NCBI GenBank assembly: GCA_002104905.1
Contig: MCFE01000098.1
Span: forward strand, 62,001-126,000
DNA length: 64,000 nucleotides
DNA from: Basidiobolus meristosporus CBS 931.73
Lineage: Eukaryota > Basidiobolomycota > Basidiobolomycetes > Basidiobolales > Basidiobolaceae
Direction of reading: 5' to 3'
In this document: in pieces, positions 1 to 10,191 of the stretch
How the letters are laid out: every line of letters starts with the position of its first letter
Numbering within the stretch: the first letter of the stretch is position 1
The notes under the pieces: model-generated
Told to the model about the DNA's origin: nothing
The model's database searches: none
Seen by the model: the letters and a program-made list of their open reading frames with translations, nothing else
Program-made: the position numbers and the translations under genes

Positions 1-479
1 CCCTTAACTAGTTGGAGAGATGGACAAGATTGAGTTGGTCTATGGTATTGGTGGCAAGGATAAGATGGTTGGAGGAGAGGAAGATTTTGGGAGGGAGATT
101 TTACAGACAAGCATGGGGTTGTGGAGATAAAGGAATTCTATGAGGAGGACGTAACTGATGAGGGCGTAAGGTTTGCATTCAAGATCTAAGAGTTCTATAT
201 TGGAGAGCATGGTTTTGTTGGGGAAGATGTTGCCTAAGATTTTGTTCTGGTAGTTGAGTTGGAGAGCTTTGGGGTAGCAACTATGTAGTGGAAGAGAATA
301 TTGTTGGAATATAAATCAAGGTAAGAGACAAGATCCACAGATTTGACTTGATCTACAAGCTCTCCCACTCACCAAGTACAGCCAGTAATAACCCACAGTG
401 TTTTCTAATAAAAATCAGTTGCTTATTGCACCCAACCCATCTTAGCATTACTTAACAGATTACCCACACATTGGGGCTG
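1..479. repeat. Unassigned repeat DNA with an LTR-like fragment
   Basis: No gene is recognised. Roughly 325-395, read on the minus strand, matches about 65 bp at 17404-17470, which looks like the LTR end of gypsy element E. The left 300 bp is purine-rich and has short, stop-broken reading frames that I could not assign. CpG is rare, as in the rest of the repeat block. Confidence 0.4.
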
Positions 480-2660
480 CTTAGCTTCCTAATACCCTAG
501 ACATAAGTGTCTCCATGTGCACATTTGTCCTCAGTATTTTCCAACTCTTCCTGGCTGTCCTCTATGTGTCAACTCATCAAATTCATGATGGACTTGAAGG
601 TATTATTCTTGATGAGATTGAGATATGGTAGGACCTGGAACTTGACTTCTCCGCCTATATCCCCATATATCTGCTCCATAGGAAACTCCCCAAAGATGAA
701 GCAAGGTCCAATATTCTCAACATACCAAGCAAGATGGAGTAGCAAATGGCTAAAGTAGTGGCAGAAAGCTACGCATTCAGCTCTATGTTTGTAGTAAAGC
801 CACCCAAATCCAATCACAAACTCTTTGAACATAAGCTGTAGATGTGTCAAGTTGGCATTGGTGATCTGCTTCTATATAAATATTCTTGCAATGTCCACAT
901 ATAACTCCCAATGCTTCCAATGTACTCTTGGTAGAAGTGGCCTCAGAAGACCACTTGAATAAACACATATCTAATTCATCTAGTCATTGCACCTGTACTG
1001 CTGCATATACATGTTAATGTGGATTGGAGCCTATGAGAAGTACTTAGGGTAGCAGATACTCTGTAAGTTTCTCCGGTACCTCATAGGGCTCATTTAGCTT
1101 GATATGCTCTATGGACAACTTGATCATCAGTATAGGGATATAGTTGAAAAGCAAATGCATTCCTGCCAGTGGAAAGCTTTTGCTCCAACAGATTCCCTCT
1201 ATCTTTAGTATCTCCAGTTTTCAATTAATTCCATATTCTGGCCAATGGCTTAGAGCTTGCCAACTTTGCTGCAATTGCATGCTTACTAATGTCGTTCTCT
1301 GTGTGGAAGGCTGATGTTCTTAGTGCTGGTGTTTGGGTAATAAAAATGTGTGTGAGTTATGGAGTAAATCCTCTGGATCTCACACACATAACAGCAATAC
1401 CATCCATTGTACCCAGAAAAGCTGGCTATCTTGCTGATGGTTGGTGTATATCCAATGCAGACTGTAATATATGCTTTTACCTGATAGCCATATACTATTA
1501 TCCTGCTCAAAAGCAAACAAAATTTATCCAGTAATGAGCACAGGTTGCTATTCAGGTTGGATGGAGATTTAGGCCCAGATACCAGTGAGACTACCATCAG
1601 ACTTCTGCTCTGATACCATAAGATAAGTGGCAGATTCAGGTTGATGAGAATCAGTGGCCAGCAGGATTTGCGGGTAAGCTACTTGTTTAATGAGAGTCCA
1701 TCAACAGCTAAGGTAAAGGCATGGTTGTACATACCTTCAAAGTAGCCCTTGTTTCTTAGCTGTTTGTAATGCTTGCCATCAAATAAATCTGATATGCTTG
1801 CACTTCATTGATACTGAGAGCACTACTTTATAGCTTCAAAATATTTGTTGGACTGCATGAGCTTCTTTATATGGAGTATTACTGGAATATATCTGGAGTG
1901 TGAACAATGTCTTCATACAATGGTGGCATTTTCTGATGGGAATGTCATGCAACTGTTAGCATATGTTTGAATCAGGACAGTCTCTGGGTCATAGGTTCCC
2001 AGCCACATGATGGTTATCCATTCATACCATGTACATGGTAAGTTACATCCCAGGAAGATTCTGGCAAGAAGTAGTAATAAATCCTCAGAGCTGCCATCAC
2101 TGATATTAGTGGAAATGTGACACTGCTCTAGCCATAACATCACATCATTCACCGGTCAATGGATTACTGGGCTCACTTGACTCTGTAAAGTATCCTTGGA
2201 ATTTTTTTCCATGGGTGTTGTCACATTGCATAATGGGATTTTGCTGGGCTCATGAAGGGTACAGTTGTTAGGGAAGATAGGCTCACAATCCATCAGTGAG
2301 CCTGCTTCCTTAGAGCTATCACTCTGCATGCTATATACAGAAGGCTGTGGTGAGCCTAAAGGAATCACAAACTCTCCTGACTTAGTTTGCGCAAGGTGAT
2401 AAGTACAGCCAGATGCAGCTATAGATGTATCAAGTGGCTGGCAAGATAGTATTGGTACAGTAGTGACTGGTGTATGATCAAATATGACTTGTGAAGCAAA
2501 ACACTGGCGTGATCCTTGTAATACTTCCTATGGTGTCTGCATGCTTTATGGCTGAGAAGCTTGCTACAATAGCCACATGGGCTTTTTTCACTTCTCTTAT
2601 GGTGTTGAATCAAAGTAGTCTTGTCCATGGGGCAAACAGTTTGACACACAACAATGTAAC
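480..2660 (-). pseudogene. CACTA/Plavaka-type (Tnp2-like) transposase remnant, copy 1
   Basis: Minus-strand protein pieces occur in the right order for a fungal Tnp2-like transposase. An N-terminal zinc-finger-like stretch (PCGYCSKLL...HHRKYY) lies near 2550-2600. A middle piece with the 'D/Y-TPTISKIASFSGYNG-WYCCYVC' signature (acidic residue, GH/GYNG, CxxC) lies near 1400-1480. The conserved 'LLHLAWYVENIGP' and 'FPMEQIYGDI' block, followed by a LPYLNL motif, lies near 640-760. Stops and frameshifts break every piece, so it is dead. A second copy at 5750-8230 and a third at 32890-34542 have the same order. Family assignment rests on motif recognition only; terminal CACTA repeats were not found. 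Confidence 0.7.
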
Positions 2661-2874
2661 ACTATTATTTCACTTTTTTGTCAATACTCATGTGAATTCA
2701 AGACGGTTGTGCATTTGGAACATTGCACCTACATGAATGTAAGATTCAATGATGGCCCACCAGAGTAAGCATTATAGATAAAGTGGTGGAACCACATATA
2801 CAGGTATATGTAACACTATTTCCCCTTTGGTTTGACTCACTTCCAAATATATACAATCAAAAAATAAAGCAAAG

Positions 2875-3573
2875 TTGTCTGGTACCCAACCAAACCTTGC
2901 TGCTGACAGCAGCATAAGAATGGTTGGACAACAGCTTGCTTTGACATTCAGTGCAACAAGCAGAGCTAAAACCAAAAAAGGCTCTGTGGACAGTGTGCCC
3001 ATGGAGGGGAGTAATGCAGACTCCTTAGGCACTCAGTTAAGCAAGCAATTGGGAATCTCTGCAGAGCTGCAAGCTGGCCACATTGCTGAGATGGATGAGA
3101 ATGTAGCAAAAGCAGTACCTTCAGTCAATGACCAGTAAGTAGCTGTCATAACATCATCACCACCTGTATTAGCAAGTATGTTGTCAGCCCATGCCAAAGC
3201 ATTAATGAGGCAGTTAGGTGCAGTGGCTGATAGGACAGATGCAATGGCCCAGAGAAATCAGGAGATAGCCTAGAAACAGGATGAGCCAATAAAAGGTGTA
3301 GTGTAATCAATATCTCAGGCAGAGAAAACAGTATCATTGCTGCAAAGAAGAAGCTTAAGTAGCCCAATGGCACAGCCAAGAATTGAGCCACTTCCTAATA
3401 TGAAAGCAGTGGAACACCATACAGTCTTTGAAGCACAACAACAGTGCCCAAAGATAAAGCCCACAGAAAAACCTATCACAGTTTGTGAGGAAGAAAATGT
3501 AGTATTTATACCAAAGCCAGAAATTCAAAGGACATTGAAGATCTGTGATGCTGCTGAGTGCAATGATGAATAG
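2875..3573 (+). pseudogene. Decayed open frame of unknown function
   Basis: One frame stays protein-like over about 233 codons but has three stops, near 3136, 3272 and 3304. The product would be rich in Gln, Ala, Ser and Lys, with a heptad-like middle (ADRTDAMAQRNQEIA), as in Gag-like or coiled-coil proteins. All three stops could come from Gln codons by a C-to-T change. It lies between CACTA copy 1 and a copia LTR. I do not recognise the family, and a captured gene fragment or a Gag relic are both possible. Confidence 0.35.
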
Positions 3574-3599
3574 TGGGCAAATATTCAAGAGGCCATTAG

Positions 3600-3945
3600 T
3601 GTTGTAAGCATCTTAGAGATACTAGAAGTGATTCTGAGAACAAGTAGAGAATGTGGTTTTCACTTAATGATTTATGGAATGTCAAAGTGGTATTTATACT
3701 CTTACATGGTCTTGGCATTGCAAACACATAGAATACCATCAGGAAGGTCTCAAGCTCTTGTGTGCAAAGTTTGGGGCTTTTTGGACAACTTTGAGAATTT
3801 TCATGTTCTGGGTCCCTGATATTTTAGTCAAATTATGCCAGGTACATCCCAACAGGGATTTTGGTCAGTATTCTCTAGGATTTGGAGGTAATCATCTATG
3901 TGACTAGGTTAGGTGAATATTTAGGAGTTCCAAATTTCTACAACA
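3600..3945 (-). repeat. Ty1/copia LTR (family A), 346 bp
   Basis: Begins TGTTGTAAG and ends CTACAACA on the plus strand. It matches the LTRs at 34543-34890, 41892-42240 and 44830-45176 along its length. The adjoining 3946-4262 is the 3' end of copia pol on the minus strand, so this is the 3' LTR of a truncated copy. Confidence 0.8.
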
Positions 3946-4262
3946 CTCCCACTCAGCTAAATGTTCATACTGACTAGTCATAATTTTGACCAAAGATATT
4001 CAAACTTGTCTCTGGCTAATGGTGTCGTGAATATATCTGCAATCATTTCATCTATAGAACAGTCAGTTAAATTAACCAAGTTATTCTCTATAACTTCATG
4101 TATGAAATGGTGTCTAATATATATGTGCTTAGTTCTAGCATGAAAAGTTAGATATCTACCTAATTGTGTACATCCTTGCTTATTATAAAATAAAGTAATA
4201 TGTATTTTTTAACATAAGCCTAAATCTTTGAAAAGTTTCCTTAACCACATTGCGTGTTTTGT
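3946..4262 (-). pseudogene. Ty1/copia pol 3' end fragment (RNase H tail)
   Basis: About 310 bp aligns with 34891-35200, the RNase H end of the main copia element (there MIADIFTKPF...). Here the frame is broken. At the right it is cut off abruptly and joined to repeat family R. It has the same orientation as the LTR at 3600-3945. Confidence 0.7.
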
Positions 4263-5100
4263 ACCTTTACAGGTAGATGGGTTTGCAGAGAAAGGCAATT
4301 TGTCTACCACAGCCTCCAAGTCCTCCATTGATGACAGAGTGGAGATCCCATTGACAGACAAAGTAGAAACATCAAGAAGTCAAAAGGCTATCACAATGCC
4401 TTTGGTGGAATTTTGGAACATTGATAGGCACACCAAGAGGTTGCAGCACTTCTTCATGAGCAGTGCTCAAGAAAACACACTTTAATATTGCAAGGTTTTA
4501 TTGCTAAGACTGGGAGATGAGGTGCTAGACCGTGCAGTGCTGGCTGAAGGCCAGGGAACCAGTGAATGAACAATGGCATAAAGCTGTAGGGTTCCTGCCA
4601 AAGTCATGGAAGCAGAGCATTACAGCAGAAGCACTTATAGAGTGGTGGATTTTTATGGAGTTACTTGTTGAGTGTGGGGTTGGGCTCAATGCTAATGTGG
4701 AGTATAGGGACTTGTACAGGTTAGCACAATTGGCAATTGTGATACAACTGAGTTTCAACTCAAATAAATTGATTTGTATGCATGAAGAAAACAAGAAATG
4801 GTTGAATCATGTAGTAAGGAGTGTGAAGCAGAGGCAATAGCCAACCAATGCACATAAACATAGGAGGTGATAGAGTGTCCAGGATCAGAAAGTGGGGAAA
4901 TTGGCAGAGAACCAATTGAAAGCCACTTTTGTATTGTTGCAATGAAAAATTTTGACTAAGCTATTTATGATATCAGGGATGCAATTATTTTTTGATGGAC
5001 TTTACATAGTGTCCTGATGGAATCTAAACCTCTTAGTCACAGGACATAAAGTTTGTGATGCCCTTTTGATAGGATCATCACCAGGGGGATAGGACTATAT
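4263..5100 (+). repeat. Repeat family R, copy 1
   Basis: A roughly 840-bp unit that recurs at 27340-27837 plus 31237-31580 (one copy split by the Harbinger-like element) and at 43121-43940, with shorter pieces near 45177-45470 and 45785-45930. Parts look weakly coding: a frame at 4264-4482 (VDGFAEKGNLSTTASKSS...) and one at 4532-4840 (LIEWWIFMELLVECG...). Sister copies resemble these but are frame-broken. No known domain is recognised, so it may be a decayed element of unknown class. Confidence 0.55.
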
Positions 5101-5749
5101 ATCCTTTTTGGCAATATGGATGCTAAGAGTTATTTGCTCATACTGATACGGTTCTGGGGTGATGCACAGTAAGTGTGCCAAGATAGAAGTGTATGTAAGT
5201 GCATACTAGGATATCACATGGGGATATGCCAAGGATCAGCTGAGCATGTGACTAGGTCATGTGAGATGAAATTACTATACAAGGTTTTAAGCTATATATG
5301 TTCTAATAGGAAGCTTCCATAAAATATTCCATTGTGTAACATTGACTTGATACATGCAAGAAGTTGCTAGAATATAGCTGTTTAGAAGCAGATGGGATTT
5401 CTTTACCAACTTGAATTGACTGGATCATGAATGGCCAAGGATCTTGTGTGATCAACACAGTGTGGACCTATGCAGAGTGTGTCCTTAGGTGGGATGAAAT
5501 ACTTAATAACTTCTATTGATGATTAAATGCAATACTCATGAGTCTACTGCATGAAAATAAAGGGAGAATCTCTGTCTATGCTCAGAAAGATTAAAGTCAA
5601 GGTGGGGAGAAAAACAGGTGAAAAAGTCAAGAAAATATGCTCTAAAAATGGTGGAAAATATGCCTCAAAACTCTTCATCCACTTAGGCTAAATCCATGGG
5701 CTAGAGCATGAGACTACATTTGTATTATTGAACTAATTACCCATGCATT
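5101..5749. other. No gene seen
   Basis: AT-rich, CpG-poor DNA without a long open frame. I saw no clear similarity to the other repeats in the window and no RNA gene. The right edge passes into CACTA copy 2. Confidence 0.5.
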
Positions 5750-8230
5750 AGGGCTGCTTAACTTCTCAATTACAAAGGCATAACTATCTCCATGTTCACA
5801 TCTGTCCTCAGTATATTCCAACTCTTGCTGACTATCCTCCATATGCCAGCTGTTCACATCCATGATGGACCTGAAGGTAATATTCTTGATGAGATTGGAG
5901 CATAGTAGTGCCTGCTACTTGACTTGTCTTCCTATCTCCCCACACATCTGCTTCATAGGAAACCTACAAAAGGTGAAGCAAGGTCCAATATTTGCAACAC
6001 ACCAAGCAAGATGGAGTAACAAATGGATACAGCAGTGGCAGAGATAGAAGCATTCAGCTTTATGTTTGAGGTTTAGCAGCTCAAATTTTGTCACAAACTC
6101 TTTGCACAAAAGCTGCAGATGCGCCAAGTTGGCATTGGTGTTCTGCTTCTGAATAAATATTTCAACAATGTCCACTTATGACTCCTAATGCTTCCAATGT
6201 ACACTTGGCTGAAATGGCTTCAGAAGGCCATTGAATACATACATATTCAGCTCATCCAGTCCTTGCATGTATTGTTGCATATGCATATGAATGTGATTGA
6301 AACCCATGAGAAGTACATAGGGTGACATATGCCCTGTAGTATCTTGCCAATTCTTTCAAATCCCTCTGGTATCTCAAAGGGCACATTTAGCTTGAAATGT
6401 CACATGAGTAACTGGCCATTTTTATTCAAATATTGTTGAAAAGCAAATACATTGCTCCCAGTGGAAAGCTTTTGCTCCAACAGATACCCTCTATCTTAAG
6501 TATCTCTGGTTTCCAATTAATTCCATGTTGAGGCCAATGGCTTATGGGTTGCCAACTATGCTGCATTTATATGCTGAATTCTGTATGTTCACTCTGTGGA
6601 AAAATAATGTCCATAGTGTTGGTGTTTGGATTATAATAATATGTGTGAGCTATGGAGTAAGTCTCCTGGATCTCACACATTTGACAGCAATACTGTCCAT
6701 TGTGCCCAGAAAAGTCAGCTATCTTTCTGACTGTTGGGGTATCTCCACTGCAATTAGTAATATGTGCTTTTATATAATGGACATTTACTGTTTTCCTGCT
6801 GGAAAGCATACAAAATTCATCCAGCAATGGATACAGGTAGCTATCCAGGTTGGACAGTGATTTAGGCCCAGATACAAGTGAGACTACCATCAGATCTTGG
6901 CTCTGATACCATTAGATAGGTGGTGGATTCAGGTTGATGAGAATCAGTGGCCAGCAGGATTTGCTGGTAGAGTTCTTATTTAACAAAAATACACCAAGTG
7001 CCAAGACAAAGGCATGGTCATACATACCTGCCAGGTAGCCCTTGCTTCTTAGCTGCTTGTAATGTTTGGCATCAAATATATTTGATATGCTTGCGCTTGA
7101 TCAATACTGAGTGTGGCACTTTATAGCCTCACAATACTTGTAGTACTGCATGAGCTTCTTTATATGAGGTATTACCAGAATACATCTAGGGTGTGAGTGA
7201 TATTTTCCCCCAACACTGGTAGATTCCTAACAAGTTGGACACCTTGAAATGGTGACATTTTCTGATGTGAACTGTTGTATCCAAGAGAAAAGTGTAATAA
7301 ACACTTGAATGAGTTAACTGAACCCAAGTGACAGCTAAGTGCAGAATCTTAGAATTGTCAAGGGTGACAGAAATATTAGCAAAGAAGTTCTGGTCTAATA
7401 TTGGTTGATGAGTTGGGCTATAAAGGCAACAGAGTTGGTTTGCTATGCTAGATATGCTAGACTTGGGTGGAAACTACAACAGAATTGTTGAATTTTTAAT
7501 TTTGCTGAGGCACAAGCTTAATTTTGTACAGACTCACGCTAAACCAAGAGGTTCAGTAAACTTTGTTTATATTTCTCAGATCAAGTCACATTAGTAAGCA
7601 CTAAAAGACTGGACTAATTGAAATCTGTTGGAGTGTTCATAGGTGCATAAGATAAATGAGAAATTGCATCATTAAACAGCTGATGTCTTGGCAACTGCTA
7701 AGAGGTTGGATAGATCTCAGATGACTAATCACTTGGAAAGGCTTAGCAGATCAGTTGAGGATGCAATGACCACATGAGAATTGATCAGTTGAGGCAGCTA
7801 AAAATAGATTCTGAGCAGTGATAAAATAAATCATTACTGGGATTGGTTATGTTTGGTTAGGGAAAATCAGTCAGGGTACTAGATTTTCTAGTGGAGTAAA
7901 ATAGGCTAAGTTCTGAATGTTGATGCACAACATGCACTCCATGCAACTGTTAACACATGCTGGTATCAGAACAGACTCTGGGTCATGTGCAGCCAGCTGC
8001 ATGATGGTTTTTCATTTATACCATGTATATGGTAAGTTGCATTCTGGGATGATTTTGGCAAGAAGTAGTAGTAGATCCTCAAAGCCCTCATTACTGATAT
8101 AAGTGGAACAGACCACTTCTTTAGCAACAGCATCATATCATTCACCAGTAGATGGATTACTGGGCTCACTTGATTCTGTAAAGTATCCATGGCATTTCTT
8201 TCTGGGGTGTTTTCCCATTGCATAATGGGA
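5750..8230 (-). pseudogene. CACTA/Plavaka-type transposase remnant, copy 2 (split)
   Basis: Colinear with copy 1: the 'GDTPTVRKIADFSGHNGQYCCQMC' region (Asp, GHNG, CxxC) near 6690-6770 and the 'LLHLAWCVANIGP...FPMKQMCGEIG' block near 5920-6020, both minus strand. N-terminal parts lie at 7966-8223. The copy is interrupted at 7273-7932 by a solo LTR. Multiple stops and frameshifts make it non-functional. Confidence 0.7.
7273..7932. repeat. Solo LTR, family B, inserted in CACTA copy 2
   Basis: A 660-bp segment with ends TGTTGTATCC and GATGCACAACA. It matches the 695-bp segment at 39312-40006. Flanks are TGAAC (7268-7272) and TGCAC (7933-7937), a 5-bp target duplication with one change. CACTA copy 1 (about 1930-1960) shows the uninterrupted sequence. 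No internal region belongs to it, so it is a solo LTR left by recombination. Confidence 0.8.
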
Positions 8231-9309
8231 TTTTGTTAAGGGTGATGGTGTACTTTGATCTGTGGTCCAAACTAATAACAGTGCAAGGGCCAATCCATTG
8301 GGGTGCAAATCATGGGCAAAACTTGAGGCCTGCAATGGTTTGGCTGTACCACACCTTATTGCATAGTTTACACTTCTGTCCCGTTGGTTTCTTGTTTTAG
8401 GGTGGAGGGGGAAGGTGCTTGTTGACATTGTCAAATACTTTTACGTATAGATGGGCAATACAGTGTATCAGCCATTCTACATAGTTGTTATGTGTTGTCA
8501 AGGGGACACCTTCCATTGTCAATCCAGCTTCTTCATGCCACTTGGGCCTTTGTCCATACAGAACTTTGTAAGTGGAGAAACCTGTTGTTTTATTTGGTGT
8601 TGTATGCACTGCTAGGAGTGCCAGTGGAAGCAGTTTGGCCTATGACAGGGGAAGTTCCTAGTGAAGCTTCTCTCATCATTTTGAACAAATGGGCCATGGT
8701 GTTGTTCAGGAAGGAGCCACCATTATTGGACAGGAGTATCTGAGGATATCTGTGCCAGCAGATGAGGTGTTCCAGAATGAATTGGGTGGTTGTCTTCTGA
8801 TCTTTGTTTCCAATGGCTGAGGCTTTGACCCACTTTGAGAAATAGTTGGTAGCAATTATTAAGTATTGTTCCCCTTTCATTGCTATCATAAAGGGGCCAA
8901 CAAAGTCAATCCCTACTCAGTGGAAGGGTAGGTCAACTGGTATTGGTGCAGTTGCCCCTATCTGCTGACTCTGGTTAAATTTTTTGCAGGTGGATCATCT
9001 TTATAATGTATTTGTGGCATCAATTATCATTTTTTTCCAATAAAACACCTTTCTTAACAACTTATATGTTGTTAGTGGGTTAGCATATCCTAATGATATA
9101 TATCTTTCTTGAATGAATTCTTCACAGACAGTTACTGGGGGTACCTCTACTCTGAACTGTCCTTGGAGGAACCATAATTGGTTTTTTGTACACTGTACTG
9201 ACACAATTTCCTTCAAAAGTACCTCTTCTGCTTGTTTGTAACAACATGTTTGGGGTACTTTCCCTTTCTCTTAAAGCAGATTACATCCTTGTAGTCATCA
9301 CTGAGGCGT
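8231..9309 (-). pseudogene. Gypsy element E: integrase region, broken
   Basis: Minus-strand pieces in order: an integrase N-terminal/spacer region (PLTTYKLLRKVFYWKKM, about 9010-9100), the integrase core (MIAMKGEQYLIIATNYFSKW, about 8830-8889, then a LLSNNGGSF motif that stands for the D-NG-EF block), and a C-terminal part (TTGFSTYKVLYGQRP, about 8530-8600). The core reads NNGGSF where active enzymes have DNG-EF, so a catalytic Asp and Glu are lost. Element E continues at 12927 beyond the inserted element D. Confidence 0.75.
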
Positions 9310-10113
9310 TGTGGTGGTGTAGAGGTACTCCTGGGAGAAGCTACACAACTCAAGGTGTGTGAGGTGTCTGATGGGTGCAATAACCTCTTTGTCTAAACTG
9401 CTGGTGTCTTTGTCAATATGTTACTATGGTAAAAGCTCCTGCTTCTCTAGCTTCCTAGGTGCTCCAAGTGTCTCCAAAGGCCTCTGTGTGTCTTGTGCAC
9501 TACCCTGAAAAGCTCCTTGATGGCAGGTCTGAGATGTACTGTTGAAGGCAGGTGCAGTGATCAACTGCTAATCAATAAGGGAAAAGTGTTACTGATAGAA
9601 GGGATGATTTATTGATGAGGGATTGCTTTCCCTTAAATACTTTTCCTGATTGCCAAGTGATTACTAATGACAAGGTTCTAGAAGATTCTAGGTATCAGTG
9701 GAATTCTTGATGACATCACTATGAGCTAAAAATATGCCAAGAATGTCCTGGAAGGTTCTAAAAGGCACAGCACTCTCAACCAATCAGGAATCAGTAGTCT
9801 GTAACCTGTGCAACATAGAAATACCATATATGGTATTGAAATGGTAGAGATGGTAACATAGACCTAGGTCATGTGTCACAGGTACTGACGCGGGTACTTG
9901 CCTTATATAGATACATCTACTGATCACAAAGCTGAATAACATCTGGGATAACTAATGCTAATAACTAATCAGGGTAAACATCATATGGGGATAATACTGA
10001 TAATATGGGCAAAAGAAGAATGGGATAATACTGATAAGATAAAATATGGATAAGTATATCATAATGACTATATGAATAAACTTGTCTGTGGGAGGTATGT
10101 TTACCCTACCACA
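9310..10113 (-). repeat. 3' LTR of element D, 804 bp
   Basis: Begins TGTGGTGGTG and ends CTACCACA on the plus strand. Aligned by eye with the right LTR (12123-12926) I find three differences, all transitions, about 99.6 percent identity, so the insertion is young. It contains the palindrome ATACCATATATGGTAT at 9821-9836. Confidence 0.9.
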
Positions 10114-10127
10114 TCCACCCCCCACTT
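10114..10127 (-). other. Polypurine tract of element D
   Basis: Minus-strand AAGTGGGGGGTGGA lies directly against the 3' LTR, where plus-strand DNA synthesis would be primed. Confidence 0.75.
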
Positions 10128-10191
10128 GAGCTAAAAAGTTTCAGGGAACTTTTTAGCTAACCACTGTAGGTTTGGAGAACAAAGTGCTCTC

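Noticed and set aside
507-758. Plus-strand 83-codon frame, repeated at 5862-6047 and, in mirror, at 34209-34460
   Set aside because: Always antisense to the conserved transposase block (FPMEQ...LPYLNL); it recurs only because the transposase recurs.
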